DNA of 64,000 bases from Spirosoma oryzae (GCF_003002825.1 NZ_PVTE01000005.1:248001-312000), one strand, 5' to 3'; numbered from the stretch's first letter, positions 1-9,420 are shown. The notes: generated by a model not told the origin, from the sequence alone. Numbers and translations: made by a program.

Positions 1-419
1 AGGACTAGAAAATGGGGTCTGGTAGTCAGCTGTAACGGCTCTTGACTAGATTTCTTCATCAGGCTGGCCTGCGTCGGAGCAGGCATGGTTCACTAGCCAA
101 AGCAGAAAACCGATCGATTATATGCATCAGGACAAGCGTTGTTGACCACCCGGCGACAGTCCGACCGGATTGACAGGTCGGGAGAAGACAATGTGCTTGC
201 CGGGTTAGTAACAAGGCGTGGATATGAAAAAGCCGCTACCCGAGTGGGGGAGCGGCTTCTTGTTTGCCTGACGAAGTAAAAAAGTGAACGGTGGGTATTA
301 TTCAGGTTGTAAACACATACGGGTGGTGCATGATCTATGTCGGAACTACCTCAGTATGGTAAGTGGATGGTAACACAAGAGCGTCGGGCAGGCAGTGCCA
401 CGCACAACTGCTGTATCAG
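1..419. other. Gene-free left edge of the window
   Basis: I see no convincing coding region here in either strand. The only structure I can support is the hairpin at 230-258, listed separately. The stretch may hold the 3' side of a spacer whose gene lies outside the window. Confidence 0.5.
227..258 (-). terminator. Rho-independent terminator-like hairpin
   Basis: AAGCCGCT (230-237) pairs with AGCGGCTT (251-258) across a 13-nt loop. Read on the minus strand the stem is followed by a run of T (AAAA at 227-230 on the plus strand). It lies about 160 nt beyond the end of the minus-strand gene at 420-716 and could end that transcript. Confidence 0.55.
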
Positions 420-716
420 TCAGGCAACGACAGTCCGGTTATCGGCTACTTTTAGTTGCTGCATGATCGCGTAGCGGTCAGACTCGACCAGCATACCCAG
501 TTCCGCTAGCAGCAATGCCTGCGCCGGAATACTGAGCGTCTGAAATCCGTTCGCTGCCCGGACGACAACCCGGTAAACGCCGTCGGTTCGTAATTGGTGA
601 GCCTGGTAATGGCTAACGCCCGGAACTGCCAGGTCGACTAATTTCTGAAAGAGTTCGCCGAGCGAGGCCGGTTCGATCGTGGTTTCGTTTGCTGTAGCTG
701 ACATGATGAAATGCAT
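420..716 (-). CDS. Hypothetical protein, 98 aa
   Basis: I do not recognise a family. The protein is soluble, with no signal peptide or membrane segment. It begins MHFIMSATANETT and has a central stretch GVYRVVVRAANGFQTLSIPA that suggests a small beta-rich fold, followed by a helical C-terminus. The start at 716 is favoured because AAAGAGG lies about 8 nt upstream on the coding strand, one of the few Shine-Dalgarno-like sites in the window. A second in-frame ATG lies at 704. It stands alone, divergent from the S41 peptidase gene that starts at 912. Confidence 0.6.
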   Translation of the reverse strand: MHFIMSATANETTIEPASLGELFQKLVDLAVPGVSHYQAHQLRTDGVYRVVVRAANGFQTLSIPAQALLLAELGMLVESDRYAIMQQLKVADNRTVVA

Positions 717-911
717 GGTGATTGCCTCTTTTGTGTTTGTAAATCAAAATTGGTAGTCTATTAAGTGAAAATGCTGATCTTTCGATGAATGGTAGAAAAT
801 GGGGGATAAGCTATCAGAAACGGGCTAAAATCGTCCTTTGACTACCGTTTTTTAATGATTTATTTGTCATTCAATCTATTGATAATCAAGTTCTAGTCTG
901 TTCTTTAGTAT

Positions 912-2381
912 ATGCGTGCTTATTTGCTGGGCTTACTGATCGGCTATCCCCTCTTCACCACGGCTCAATCTGCCACTCCGCCCTGCGATTGCCCATCGGT
1001 ATTGCAGCAGGTCAGCCGTAAAGTAGCCGACAATTACGCCGGCTGGACCGATAAGGTGACGGCCAAAACAAAGCCTGCGCACACCCGACTGCTGGATAGT
1101 CTGCAACAGCAGGCCACCAAAGCAACAACCGATGCCGACTGCTTTCAACTACTGAAAGCGTATAAGGCGTTCTTCCGGGATGGGCACTTTCAGGTAGAGC
1201 TGCGCAATACCGGCTCAGCGGCAACACCAACCCCAGCGCCCGTGGTTGGCGTTCGGACTATCCCGCTGTCGGAAGCGCAGGCTCAACAATTGCTGCTGGA
1301 CAAAGCGAAAAAACACCACCCTGTCGAGGGAATCTGGGAGACGCCCGAGCGGAGCTACAAACTGGCGATCATCCCCGATCCGCAATCGGCGGATTCGCTG
1401 GTTGGGGTCGTACTCGCATCGACGAATCCCCGGTGGACGCCGGGCCTGGTCAAGCTGAAACTGGCTACCCGCAATCCGGCTGCCGGTCAGGTGTTGTACC
1501 GCAACGGAGCGTTTGAAGAGGAGTCGCTCCGGCTGGCGCAGACGGGTAATCTGTTTCGGATCGGCGGGTACGGGTACTGGCTACGGCGCTTTCCTCAGGC
1601 GGTAACGGAGGCCGAGCAGCAAACCGTTGCGCGCCAGGCGATCCCGATCGAGTTTCGCCAGCTTAGTCCGCAGGTAGCGTATCTGCGGGTGACCAGTTTC
1701 AATACGCCCAAAGCACAGGTGGATAGTATGGTCCGGGTACATCAGTCGGCGCTGCGCCAGACGCCCACGCTGATTATCGACATTCGCGACAACGGGGGCG
1801 GTAGTAACTCGTCGTTCGCATCGCTGCTGCCACTGATGAATACCAACAACTTTCAGGATACGCACACTTACATGCGAACATCGCCCGACAACATTGCCGC
1901 TGAAGAAGCGATGATCGCCCGCGCCCGCGCCGGTCATTGGGATACCGATAGCGTGCTCAACGTTTGGGCCACCGACGTCGCGCAGGCGAAAGCGCATCCC
2001 AACCAGTTGTACCGTACCGAAGGCTCACTCCTGAAGATGGACTCGGTATTGACCAATCCGGTTCGGGTCGCCGTGCTCATGAATGCAAACTGCTACAGTA
2101 GCGCGGAGTATTTCGCCTTCTACGCCAAACAGAGCCGTAAAGCCACACTATTCGGCCAGCATACGGGGGGCGTCATGGATTATGGCAACGTCCGGAATCA
2201 GGTGCTGGACTGTCCCCACTTTGTGCTACGCCTGCCCACCACCCGTTCGGGCTGGGTCGATACGGCTCCGATCGATAATCGGGGCTTTCAGCCCGACGTC
2301 GTTATTCCGGCTACCGAACCCGACTGGGTCGATTATGTCGTTCGCTATTATCAGTTGCCGACTGAGCAGCCCCGGCGATGA
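912..2381 (+). CDS. Secreted S41-family peptidase
   Basis: A 489-aa protein with an N-terminal signal peptide (hydrophobic residues 3-17, ending TTAQS), so it should act in the periplasm or outside the cell. The C-terminal half carries the S41 (C-terminal processing / tail-specific protease) fold. DIRDNGGGSNSSF lies near residue 290, and NCYSSAEYF near 393-401 holds the expected catalytic serine just before Ala-Glu. The segment FGQHTGG follows at about 414-420. In Tsp-type enzymes a catalytic lysine sits in that segment, but none is visible here, so this is probably a tricorn-like S41 branch that does not use a Ser/Lys dyad. No PDZ domain is obvious. The N-terminal region, with a CDCP motif after the signal, resembles the helical lead-in found in Bacteroidota S41 proteins. 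It appears monocistronic. Confidence 0.85.
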   Translation: MRAYLLGLLIGYPLFTTAQSATPPCDCPSVLQQVSRKVADNYAGWTDKVTAKTKPAHTRLLDSLQQQATKATTDADCFQLLKAYKAFFRDGHFQVELRNTGSAATPTPAPVVGVRTIPLSEAQAQQLLLDKAKKHHPVEGIWETPERSYKLAIIPDPQSADSLVGVVLASTNPRWTPGLVKLKLATRNPAAGQVLYRNGAFEEESLRLAQTGNLFRIGGYGYWLRRFPQAVTEAEQQTVARQAIPIEFRQLSPQVAYLRVTSFNTPKAQVDSMVRVHQSALRQTPTLIIDIRDNGGGSNSSFASLLPLMNTNNFQDTHTYMRTSPDNIAAEEAMIARARAGHWDTDSVLNVWATDVAQAKAHPNQLYRTEGSLLKMDSVLTNPVRVAVLMNANCYSSAEYFAFYAKQSRKATLFGQHTGGVMDYGNVRNQVLDCPHFVLRLPTTRSGWVDTAPIDNRGFQPDVVIPATEPDWVDYVVRYYQLPTEQPRR

Positions 2382-2538
2382 GTAGCTGTACGGTAGTGGA
2401 CTGCTGCCCGTACGGAAGCGGACAAGCATAAGTTGGCATAGATGGTTAATATGCTGACAGTGAGTATGGTAGTTTAGCTGGCACGAGAGTTGGCTTTTAG
2501 TGGTCAATCGAATCAATCACTAAAACAAACAAGTACCA

Positions 2539-2940
2539 ATGACTTCGCTATTGACTACCGCCTTCGTAAAATCAGTTATCGCCCTCCACCTGCTGGCCAG
2601 TCCCACCACTGTACTATCAACTGACAAACCAGCCACACCGGAATCGTTTGAGGCTAGCGCGTACGTAAACAAGGAACGGAAAATCCGACTGTCGATCGAT
2701 AAGTCGGCCGCCGAAGCTATGACCGTCAACCTGCGTCCGGTTGGAAAGGCGGCAACTGTGTTTACTGAACATGTTGGACGCAGGGCGACGAAGGCGAGAC
2801 TGTTGCTTAACGTGGATCAACTGCCGGACGGCCTTTACGAACTGGAGTTGCGGACGGCAAGTGGCCAGTTGACCCGGCGTATCGATCTGAAAACGCCCGT
2901 AGAAACAGTGTTGCCACAGCGGCTACTGACGATTCGCTAG
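2539..2940 (+). CDS. Small secreted protein with a sorting-domain-like tail
   Basis: A 133-aa protein with a probable signal peptide (hydrophobic residues 3-27). The remainder reads as a single beta-sandwich of about 90 residues. Its end, LPDGLYELELRTASGQLTRR, resembles the GlYxlxlxxxxGxxxxk pattern of type IX secretion type-A C-terminal domains and of the small DUF3244-like proteins common in Cytophagales. That likeness is by pattern only. Several basic residues (RKIRL, RRATKAR) are unusual for a sorting domain, and the protein may simply remain periplasmic. No operon partner is visible. Confidence 0.6.
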   Translation: MTSLLTTAFVKSVIALHLLASPTTVLSTDKPATPESFEASAYVNKERKIRLSIDKSAAEAMTVNLRPVGKAATVFTEHVGRRATKARLLLNVDQLPDGLYELELRTASGQLTRRIDLKTPVETVLPQRLLTIR

Positions 2941-3121
2941 GCCAGCCTATAGTCAGCCTGACCGGCAATTAGTACAGGAATGGGTTGTTGCCGGGGCCTT
3001 CGTTCGGAAGACAGCATAATCGTCTGTTTTATTTAAAAAAAAAGACACATGGGTAACATATGATTTGTGGCGTGAATGATGCATTTTTGAGAAGGTATCC
3101 CACTCCTCTCTATTGATCGAT

Positions 3122-3307
3122 ATGCGCGTTACATTCACTCCCTGTTGCCCCCATTGTCGGTGCGATGATGGCTTCTACCGAGTCAGACAGCCCATCTGGA
3201 GTAAAGTAGTACTGTTCCCATTCCGACGCCGAGCGTACTACTGTCACCATTGCGACCATTCGTTTCTGTTGCTAGGCAACCGCCAACGCCGGCTTACGAC
3301 GAGCTGA
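3122..3307 (+). CDS. Zinc-ribbon protein, 61 aa
   Basis: A very small protein with two Cys pairs, CPHC near residue 8 and CHHC near residue 41, separated by about 30 residues. This is a four-cysteine zinc-ribbon layout. The context (YRVRQPIWSKVVLFPFRRRAYYCHHCDHSF) resembles the small zinc-ribbon proteins in which a basic Arg-rich strand precedes the second pair. Function is unknown; nucleic-acid or protein binding is possible. I chose the ATG at 3122 over the in-frame TTG at 3113. A strong hairpin follows the stop codon. Confidence 0.6.
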   Translation: MRVTFTPCCPHCRCDDGFYRVRQPIWSKVVLFPFRRRAYYCHHCDHSFLLLGNRQRRLTTS

Positions 3308-3327
3308 CAAAAACGAAGCCTATCAGA

Positions 3328-3364
3328 ACTCCGCAGTTGTGGGTAACCCCCATGACTGCGGAGT
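3328..3364 (+). terminator. Terminator hairpin after the zinc-ribbon gene
   Basis: AACTCCGCAGT (3328-3338) pairs perfectly with ACTGCGGAGTT (3354-3364). The loop itself can pair (GGGT with ACCC). It is followed by TTGCTG, so the T tract is short. It lies between convergent genes and may serve both. Confidence 0.6.
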
Positions 3365-3446
3365 TTGCTGTTCAAGGAGCAGAATAGCCAACTGACTGCC
3401 ATAAACGGTGTCTAAAACCGTTCAGGGCGGCAACTACGCCGACTAA

Positions 3447-4328
3447 TCACGCGGGTTCGATATGAATCAGCACGTCATAAACCGATGGCTTGGCCGTCAG
3501 AATGGCCGCTTTGACCGCGTGGGCAATGTCGTGCCCCTGCCTGACGGTCAGGTCGCCGGGTACTTTTACATGCAGGTCGACAAAGTATTCGAAACCTGTC
3601 TTGCGAACCCGGTACTTATCGATACCCTGCACCTGCGGAACGCTCAGGGCGATCGTGGTCAGTTCGGCCTTCCAGTCACCCGCCGGGGCTTCGTCCATGA
3701 TTTCGCCGAAGGAGGGACGGAAGATGCGGTACGCGTTGAAAATGATAAAGCCTGAGGCCAGTAAAGCCGCCCAGTCGTCGGCGCTTTCGTAACCGGGGCC
3801 ACCAATCAGGGCAATGCTGATACCGACGAAAGCGGTCAGCGAGGTGATGGCGTCGCTGCGGTGGTGCCAGGCATCCGCTTTCACGGCCTGACTTTCGGTT
3901 TCCTGTCCCACCTGCTCGATCCGGCGGAAAAGCACTTCTTTGACGATAACGACCCCCGCCAGTACCGCCAGTGTGAATGGGGCCGGTACTTCGTGCGGAA
4001 CCCGGATATTACGGATGCTCTCGACGGCAATGAATATGGCCGCGCCCACCAGCGCAACTGATACAACGATAGCCGCCAGCGGTTCGGCCTTACCATGCCC
4101 GTACGGGTGGTCTTCGTCGGGCTGGCGGGCGGCTACCCGCAGACCCAGCCAGACAAACGTAGACGTGACGACGTCTGTGCCCGATTCGATCGCGTCGGCA
4201 ATCAGCGCGTAGGAGTTGCCCAGCCAGCCGGCAATGCCTTTCACCAGCAGCAGCACGATACTGACCGCGATGCCGATCAGGGTGGTTTTCTGGCCACGTT
4301 CCGCCTGACGTGGGGTTAACTGTTCCAT
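3447..4328 (-). CDS. CDF-family cation efflux transporter
   Basis: A 293-aa cation diffusion facilitator, which would exchange divalent metal for protons across the inner membrane. About six membrane segments are followed by a cytoplasmic ferredoxin-like domain (residues about 205-293, ending DVLIHIEPA). The metal site is readable: ADAIESGTD in the second segment and HHRSD in the fifth, with HPYGHGKAEPL between segments 2 and 3. The first ligand position is Glu where the YiiP-type site has Asp (E/D/H/D rather than D/D/H/D), which may shift metal preference. It is the last gene of the minus-strand metal-export operon, 63 bp after the RND adaptor, so it probably moves metal from cytoplasm to periplasm for onward export. 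Confidence 0.9.
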   Translation of the reverse strand: MEQLTPRQAERGQKTTLIGIAVSIVLLLVKGIAGWLGNSYALIADAIESGTDVVTSTFVWLGLRVAARQPDEDHPYGHGKAEPLAAIVVSVALVGAAIFIAVESIRNIRVPHEVPAPFTLAVLAGVVIVKEVLFRRIEQVGQETESQAVKADAWHHRSDAITSLTAFVGISIALIGGPGYESADDWAALLASGFIIFNAYRIFRPSFGEIMDEAPAGDWKAELTTIALSVPQVQGIDKYRVRKTGFEYFVDLHVKVPGDLTVRQGHDIAHAVKAAILTAKPSVYDVLIHIEPA

Positions 4329-4391
4329 AAAAGTGATAGTGTTATAATGAACGTGTCATGAAGGTGTATGGGGTATCGCTGTAATCAACCA

Positions 4392-5582
4392 TTAGCCGGC
4401 GAGTTTGGCCCGCTCGGCGCTGATAAAATAAGCTCCCTGCCGAACAATGGCAGTGGGGTCGATACCCCCAGGCAGCTTTATTTCCGTCTGATGGTTCTGG
4501 CTGATACCGGTCCGGACCGGAACGAGCTGAAACTGATACGTACTGGTCGGACTGCCACTTCGCCGGACGTAGACAAAGGTTTGATTGCCTTCCCGCACTA
4601 GTGCATCGTCGGGTAGGGCCATAACTCGCCGGGGAGCCGATAGAATTGTGGCGCGAACGTACGAGCCGGCAAACAGCCGTCCGTAGTTCTTGGGGGCCAG
4701 ATTTGCGTGTACCAGTACCGTTTTCGTCTGCGTATCAAATGCCTGCCCCACCCGGTATACGCTGGCCTTCATCGGACCGGTCTGCTGCTGAGGAATGGTA
4801 AACTGAACCGCTTGACCTTCCCGAATCTTGCGGATGTCGTTCTCGAACACGCGCAGCTCCAGGTACAGGTGTTCTTTGCCAACGATTTCGACCAGCGCAT
4901 CGGTCGTGCCGACAAACTGACCCAAATGCAGGTCTACCTTGTCAACATACCCACTGATCGGTGCCAGTAGCGGAATTGTCCGGACGATAGTGCCTTTGCG
5001 AAGGGTGGGTAGCGGAATGTGCAACTGCGACAGCTGGGCTTCCAGCGAGCTGAGCAGGGCCTGCGTAGTCTGGTAATCGGCCGTCGATTGCTGAAAATTA
5101 CGCCCGACCCCGATAGCGGCCTGGCTTAATTCGGTCTGCCGGTCCAGCTCCTGCCGCTCAAACCGGCTACGGGCTATCGCCTGCAAGTATTCCTGCTGTA
5201 GCTTGATGTAGTCGGGGTGTTCCAGTTGAGCCAGCACCTGGCCTTTCCGGACGAAATCACCTTCCACCAGCCGGGTTGAGCGGACGAAGCCGCCCATGGG
5301 CGCGTGAACACTGGCCCACTGGTCGGGTGGCGCTTCGAGTTTACCAGTGGCCTGAATGCTTTCGCCCAGCGTCAGCGTATCGGGAGCGCCCAGTTGAATG
5401 CCTGTTTCCCGAAACTGATTGGGGCTGATGGCAATGGTTTGCGGGCCTTGGCGAGTTGTATCCTTGGGGGAAGCGGCCGTTGCCTGTTCGGTGGTTTCCG
5501 TCGAACCCGAGCAGGCGAACAGGCTCAGCAGCAGGCCGACGCACAAAAGTCGGAGTGGCTGCGGATTGATTCTAGAACGCAT
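4392..5582 (-). CDS. RND efflux periplasmic adaptor, lipoprotein
   Basis: A 396-aa membrane-fusion protein of the CusB/CzcB type. It links the RND pump in the inner membrane to an outer-membrane channel. The N-terminus is a lipoprotein signal (LLLSLFACSGS, lipobox Cys near residue 24). A half-lipoyl segment (ASVHAPMGGFVRSTRLVEGDFVRKGQVLAQLEHPD), a long helical hairpin (residues about 130-190, rich in Gln, Leu and Arg) and beta-barrel and membrane-proximal parts follow in the usual order. There is no His- or Met-rich N-terminal metal-binding extension. It starts 19 bp after the end of the pump gene on the same strand. Confidence 0.92.
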   Translation of the reverse strand: MRSRINPQPLRLLCVGLLLSLFACSGSTETTEQATAASPKDTTRQGPQTIAISPNQFRETGIQLGAPDTLTLGESIQATGKLEAPPDQWASVHAPMGGFVRSTRLVEGDFVRKGQVLAQLEHPDYIKLQQEYLQAIARSRFERQELDRQTELSQAAIGVGRNFQQSTADYQTTQALLSSLEAQLSQLHIPLPTLRKGTIVRTIPLLAPISGYVDKVDLHLGQFVGTTDALVEIVGKEHLYLELRVFENDIRKIREGQAVQFTIPQQQTGPMKASVYRVGQAFDTQTKTVLVHANLAPKNYGRLFAGSYVRATILSAPRRVMALPDDALVREGNQTFVYVRRSGSPTSTYQFQLVPVRTGISQNHQTEIKLPGGIDPTAIVRQGAYFISAERAKLAG

Positions 5583-5601
5583 AATCTTATCCGTGAAAAG
5601 A

Positions 5602-8600
5602 CTAATGAATAAAGGTTGATACGGCTTGGTCAGTAGCCGATGGATGACTATCCGGTGCCCGGCGCGTGGCTATCAGACTATACAGGACCGGTAAAACAAC
5701 CAGTGTCAGGAGCGTGGCCGATACCAGTCCGCCGATGACGACCGTTGCCAGCGGTTTCTGTACCTCAGCACCGGCCGAACTCGACAGCGCCATCGGTAAA
5801 AAGCCCAGCGAGGCTACGGCCGCCGTCATGACCACCGGACGAAACCGAACGGCTGTCCCCTGCTTGACCCGCTCGATGACGTTTGTTACGCCCTCGGCTT
5901 CGAGTTGATTGAAATAGCTGATCAGAACGATTCCGTTGAGTACCGCAATGCCGAAGAGGGCGATAAACCCAACCCCGGCGGAGATACTGAACGGCATACC
6001 GCGCCCGACCAGTGCCAGCACACCACCGATGGCTGACAGCGGAATCGCCGTGAAGATCAGCAGCGCCTGATTGACCGAGTTGAAGGTTAGAAAGAGCAAC
6101 AGGCCGATCATCACCAACGCCAGCGGCACGGCAATACCCAGTCGCCCCTTGGCTTTAACCAGGTTTTCGAACTGCCCGCCGAATGTGTAGCTGTAACCCG
6201 CCGGTAGCGGGACGTCTTTGTCGAGTACGGCTTTCATTTCACCCACCAGACTTTCCACGTCCCGGCCCCGTACGTTGATGCCGATGGTGATGCGTCGCCG
6301 GGCGTTATCCCGCGAAATCTGCATGGGCGCGTTCTCGTAGCGGATCGTCGCCAGTTCGGCCAGCGGTACCTGCTGCCCGTCGGGCAGATCGACGTAGAGC
6401 TGACGGATGTTATCGATGTCCTGCCGGTAGGTGCTGTCGAGCCGGACGACCAGATCGAATCGTTTTTCGCCCTCGAAGACGGCCCCGGCGGTTTCACCCG
6501 CAAAGGCAGCTTTCAGAATCCGGTTGAGGTTGGCCACCGACACGCCGTACTGCGCCAGCCGCTGCCGGTTATACGATACCAGCATCTGCGGCAAACCACT
6601 GATCTGCTCGACTTTCAGATCGCCGACGCCCGGTATGGTCCTGATCCGGGCAGCGGCCTGATTGGCTTTCGCAAACAGCGTAGCCAGGTCTTCACCGTAA
6701 ATCTTCACGGCAATGTCCGACTTGACTCCCGTCATCAGCTCGTTGAAACGCAGCTGAATCGGTTGTGTAAATTCGGTTGTGATACCGGGCAACACGCTCA
6801 GCGACCGTTCCATCTGCTGAATCAGCGCTTCCTTCGTGTGAGCCGACGTCCATTCGCTCGGTTCCTTCAGCAGTACCATTACGTCGGCTGCTTCGATGGG
6901 CATCGGATCGGTGGGGATTTCGGCGGTACCAATTTTAGAAATGACGTCTTTTACTTCCGGGAAACCGTTCTTCAGAATCGTCTCGATCCGGCCGGTGGTC
7001 TCGATGGTCTGCCGCAGCGATGAGCCCGGTTTGAGCGACAGGCTAATGGCAATGTCACCTTCGTCCAGGTTGGGAATGAACTCACCGCCCATCGTACCAA
7101 ACAGGCCTACGGCTCCGGCCAGTAGCAGTACCGATGCCGCGATGATTGCCTTCGGCCAGCGCAACGCCCGGTTCAGCAGGGGTGCGTAGCCTCGGTACAG
7201 AAAGGTCATGATCCGGTCGGCGAGGGTGCCTTCTTCCTGAATATCTTTTCGGAGCAGCGTGGCCGATACCATGGGTACGTAGGTCAGGCAGAGAATCATG
7301 GCACCGATGATGGCGAAACTGACCGTCAGCGCCATTGGTCGGAACATCTTGCCTTCGATACCCGTCAGCGACAGAATCGGAACGTATACGATCAGAATAA
7401 TCAACTGCCCGAACAGCGCCGACCGCATCAGTCGGCTGGCGGAATGCTGCGCAATAGCATCCATCGACTGGTGTCTGCTGGCCTGATCGTGTACGATGCT
7501 GAAGATCATGCTCTCGACGATGATAACGGCCCCGTCGACCAGTAAGCCGAAGTCGATGGCACCCAGGCTCATCAGGTTAGCCGATACGCCAAAGACATGC
7601 ATCATACCGAGCGCAAATAGCATACAGAGCGGAATCACGGAGGCTACGACGAGTCCGGCCCGCCAGTTACCCAGCAGGAGCAGTAGTATGCTCATCACAA
7701 TCAGCCCCCCTTCGATCAGGTTCTGGGCAACGGTATGGATGGCCTTGTCGATGAGTGTTTTACGGTCCAGAAACGGCTCGATGACCAGACCCGGCGGTAA
7801 GCTCTTCTGAATCTCGCCGATGCGCGCTTTCACCCCTTCGATTGTCTTTTCCGACGACGCGCTTTTGAGCATCAGCACAATCCCGCCGACCACTTCGCCC
7901 CGTCCGTTGCGGGTCATGGCCCCGTAGCGAACAGCATGGCCGAAGCCGACCTGGGCTACGTCGCGTACCAGCACGGGCGTATTGCCAATGGTTTTGACGA
8001 CTATCTGACCAATCTCATCCGGGGTACGGACCATGCCTTCGCCCCGGATAAAAAAGGCTTCCGGCCCTTTTTCGATGTAGCTGCCGCCCGTATTGGCGTT
8101 GTTGGCAGCCAGCGCGTCCATTACTTCGGTCAGGCTGGTATTCATCCCGTGTAGCCGCTCCGGGTCGATCTGTACTTCGTACTCTTTCAGATACCCACCG
8201 ATGCTGCTGATGTCGACAACACCGGTTACGCCCGACAACTGCCGCTTGACGATCCAGTCCTGAATGGTACGCAGGTCGGTGGCTGAGTAGCGCGTATCGG
8301 CTTCATTTTCCGGCCGGATCACGTACTGGTAAATTTCGCCCAGGCCGGTCGTGATGGGGGCCAGCTGTGGTGACCCCGCCGTGAGGCTACCTTCTGCTGC
8401 TTTCAACTGTTCGGCCACCAGCTGCCGGGCCTGAAGCGTGGGCGTTGTCTCGTCGAACACTACGGTGATCACCGAGAGACCAAAGCGCGAAATCGATCGG
8501 ATTTCCGTGACGCCCGGTACGTTGCGAAGCGTCGTTTCGAGCGGAAAGGTGACGAACTGTTCGGTTTCCTGGGCCGCCAGCGAGGGTACCTGCGTAACGA

Positions 8601-8745
8601 CCTGAACCTGATTGTTGGTAATGTCGGGAATGGCGTCGATGGGCAACTGCGTCAGGGCGTAACTTCCCCAGGCAATCAACGCCACTACGCCCAGCCCCAC
8701 CAGTAGTTTCTGGCGGATGCTGAACTGAATGATTTTTTCTAGCAT
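5602..8745 (-). CDS. CzcA/CusA-type heavy-metal RND efflux pump
   Basis: A 1047-aa inner-membrane proton-driven pump of the heavy-metal RND (HME) family, close to the family's usual length. Twelve membrane segments are implied by the duplicated topology (N-terminal TM1 near residues 13-31, then segments near 340-540 and 870-1030). The fourth segment reads DFGLLVDGAVIIVE, with acidic residues D398, D404 and E411. This is the D/D/E proton-relay pattern of CzcA-type Zn/Co/Cd/Ni pumps and differs from the CusA copper/silver pattern. In many Bacteroidota the channel protein is fused to the C-terminus of this pump. Here the protein ends normally, and no TolC-like gene is in the operon, so the channel must be encoded elsewhere. 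Metal specificity is inferred from the motif and from the neighbouring CDF gene. Confidence 0.95.
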   Translation of the reverse strand: MLEKIIQFSIRQKLLVGLGVVALIAWGSYALTQLPIDAIPDITNNQVQVVTQVPSLAAQETEQFVTFPLETTLRNVPGVTEIRSISRFGLSVITVVFDETTPTLQARQLVAEQLKAAEGSLTAGSPQLAPITTGLGEIYQYVIRPENEADTRYSATDLRTIQDWIVKRQLSGVTGVVDISSIGGYLKEYEVQIDPERLHGMNTSLTEVMDALAANNANTGGSYIEKGPEAFFIRGEGMVRTPDEIGQIVVKTIGNTPVLVRDVAQVGFGHAVRYGAMTRNGRGEVVGGIVLMLKSASSEKTIEGVKARIGEIQKSLPPGLVIEPFLDRKTLIDKAIHTVAQNLIEGGLIVMSILLLLLGNWRAGLVVASVIPLCMLFALGMMHVFGVSANLMSLGAIDFGLLVDGAVIIVESMIFSIVHDQASRHQSMDAIAQHSASRLMRSALFGQLIILIVYVPILSLTGIEGKMFRPMALTVSFAIIGAMILCLTYVPMVSATLLRKDIQEEGTLADRIMTFLYRGYAPLLNRALRWPKAIIAASVLLLAGAVGLFGTMGGEFIPNLDEGDIAISLSLKPGSSLRQTIETTGRIETILKNGFPEVKDVISKIGTAEIPTDPMPIEAADVMVLLKEPSEWTSAHTKEALIQQMERSLSVLPGITTEFTQPIQLRFNELMTGVKSDIAVKIYGEDLATLFAKANQAAARIRTIPGVGDLKVEQISGLPQMLVSYNRQRLAQYGVSVANLNRILKAAFAGETAGAVFEGEKRFDLVVRLDSTYRQDIDNIRQLYVDLPDGQQVPLAELATIRYENAPMQISRDNARRRITIGINVRGRDVESLVGEMKAVLDKDVPLPAGYSYTFGGQFENLVKAKGRLGIAVPLALVMIGLLLFLTFNSVNQALLIFTAIPLSAIGGVLALVGRGMPFSISAGVGFIALFGIAVLNGIVLISYFNQLEAEGVTNVIERVKQGTAVRFRPVVMTAAVASLGFLPMALSSSAGAEVQKPLATVVIGGLVSATLLTLVVLPVLYSLIATRRAPDSHPSATDQAVSTFIH

Positions 8746-8835
8746 CAGACTGACTAATTCGTTGAGAAACAGGGACAGACTACCCGATCAGACAGGGTGT
8801 CCAACGGGAAGAGAGTCACTATGAACGAAGTCGAA

Positions 8836-9234
8836 TTAGCCTAGCTGGGGCGGCTGGAAGAGGAACGACGTATTCTGGTAGGCATACAGGTTCTGATAGG
8901 CAGAATACACCTGGGGCCAATGCATCACGACCGCTGGTTCGCTGACGATCTCCTGCTTGGGAGCCATCGGCAGTGTAAAGACAAAACCAAGCGAGAGGTG
9001 ATTGTAGAGGGGGATTTTTACGCCATCGTGGGGCAGCTTCGCGTGCGTCGACGATGCGTTGTAGTGCATGTCGAGAAACTGCCAGAAATCGAAATCCTGC
9101 CCGGCGCTTTGCTTGTGTAGCTGATAGTGCGAAACCAGACCCGGAATTTTGTACACTTCTTCTACGTCCGTCTGCGGAAACAGACTGCCGACCAGTAGCA
9201 GGAGACCCAGAAAAAGTGAGGTAACTGATTTCAC
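8836..9234 (-). CDS. Small secreted His-rich protein of the metal-efflux operon
   Basis: A 132-aa protein starting with GTG, with a signal peptide (MKSVTSLFLGLLLLVGSLF). The mature part holds several histidines in close spacing (SHYQLHKQ, DMHYN, THAKLPHDG, YNHLS, VMHWP), which would suit a periplasmic metal binder. I do not recognise a named family. It precedes the RND pump by 90 bp on the same strand and is probably the first gene of the operon. A role as a metal-binding accessory or sensor partner of the efflux system is inference from composition and position only. Confidence 0.65.
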   Translation of the reverse strand: MKSVTSLFLGLLLLVGSLFPQTDVEEVYKIPGLVSHYQLHKQSAGQDFDFWQFLDMHYNASSTHAKLPHDGVKIPLYNHLSLGFVFTLPMAPKQEIVSEPAVVMHWPQVYSAYQNLYAYQNTSFLFQPPQLG

Positions 9235-9318
9235 CCTGTAAAGATAACACCATCAGCCCAAAATCGACGCGCTGACCAACGCCAATCTAACGAAGCCCTG
9301 CGTAGGCTGGCCCTAAGC

Positions 9319-9355
9319 AAAACGCCTTCCTTGATAGTAAGGAAGGCGTTTTTCA
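9319..9355. terminator. Bidirectional rho-independent terminator
   Basis: AACGCCTTCCTT (9321-9332) and AAGGAAGGCGTT (9339-9350) form a perfect 12-bp stem with a 6-nt loop. A T tract follows on the plus strand, and an A tract precedes it, so it can act on both strands. It lies downstream of the minus-strand surface-repeat gene that ends at 9421, which it most likely terminates. Confidence 0.85.
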
Positions 9356-9420
9356 TTGCGGCAGTTGCCGGTAATTACGCAGTACCGAATATACCGATCG
9401 ACCAGTAATCGATAATAGTC

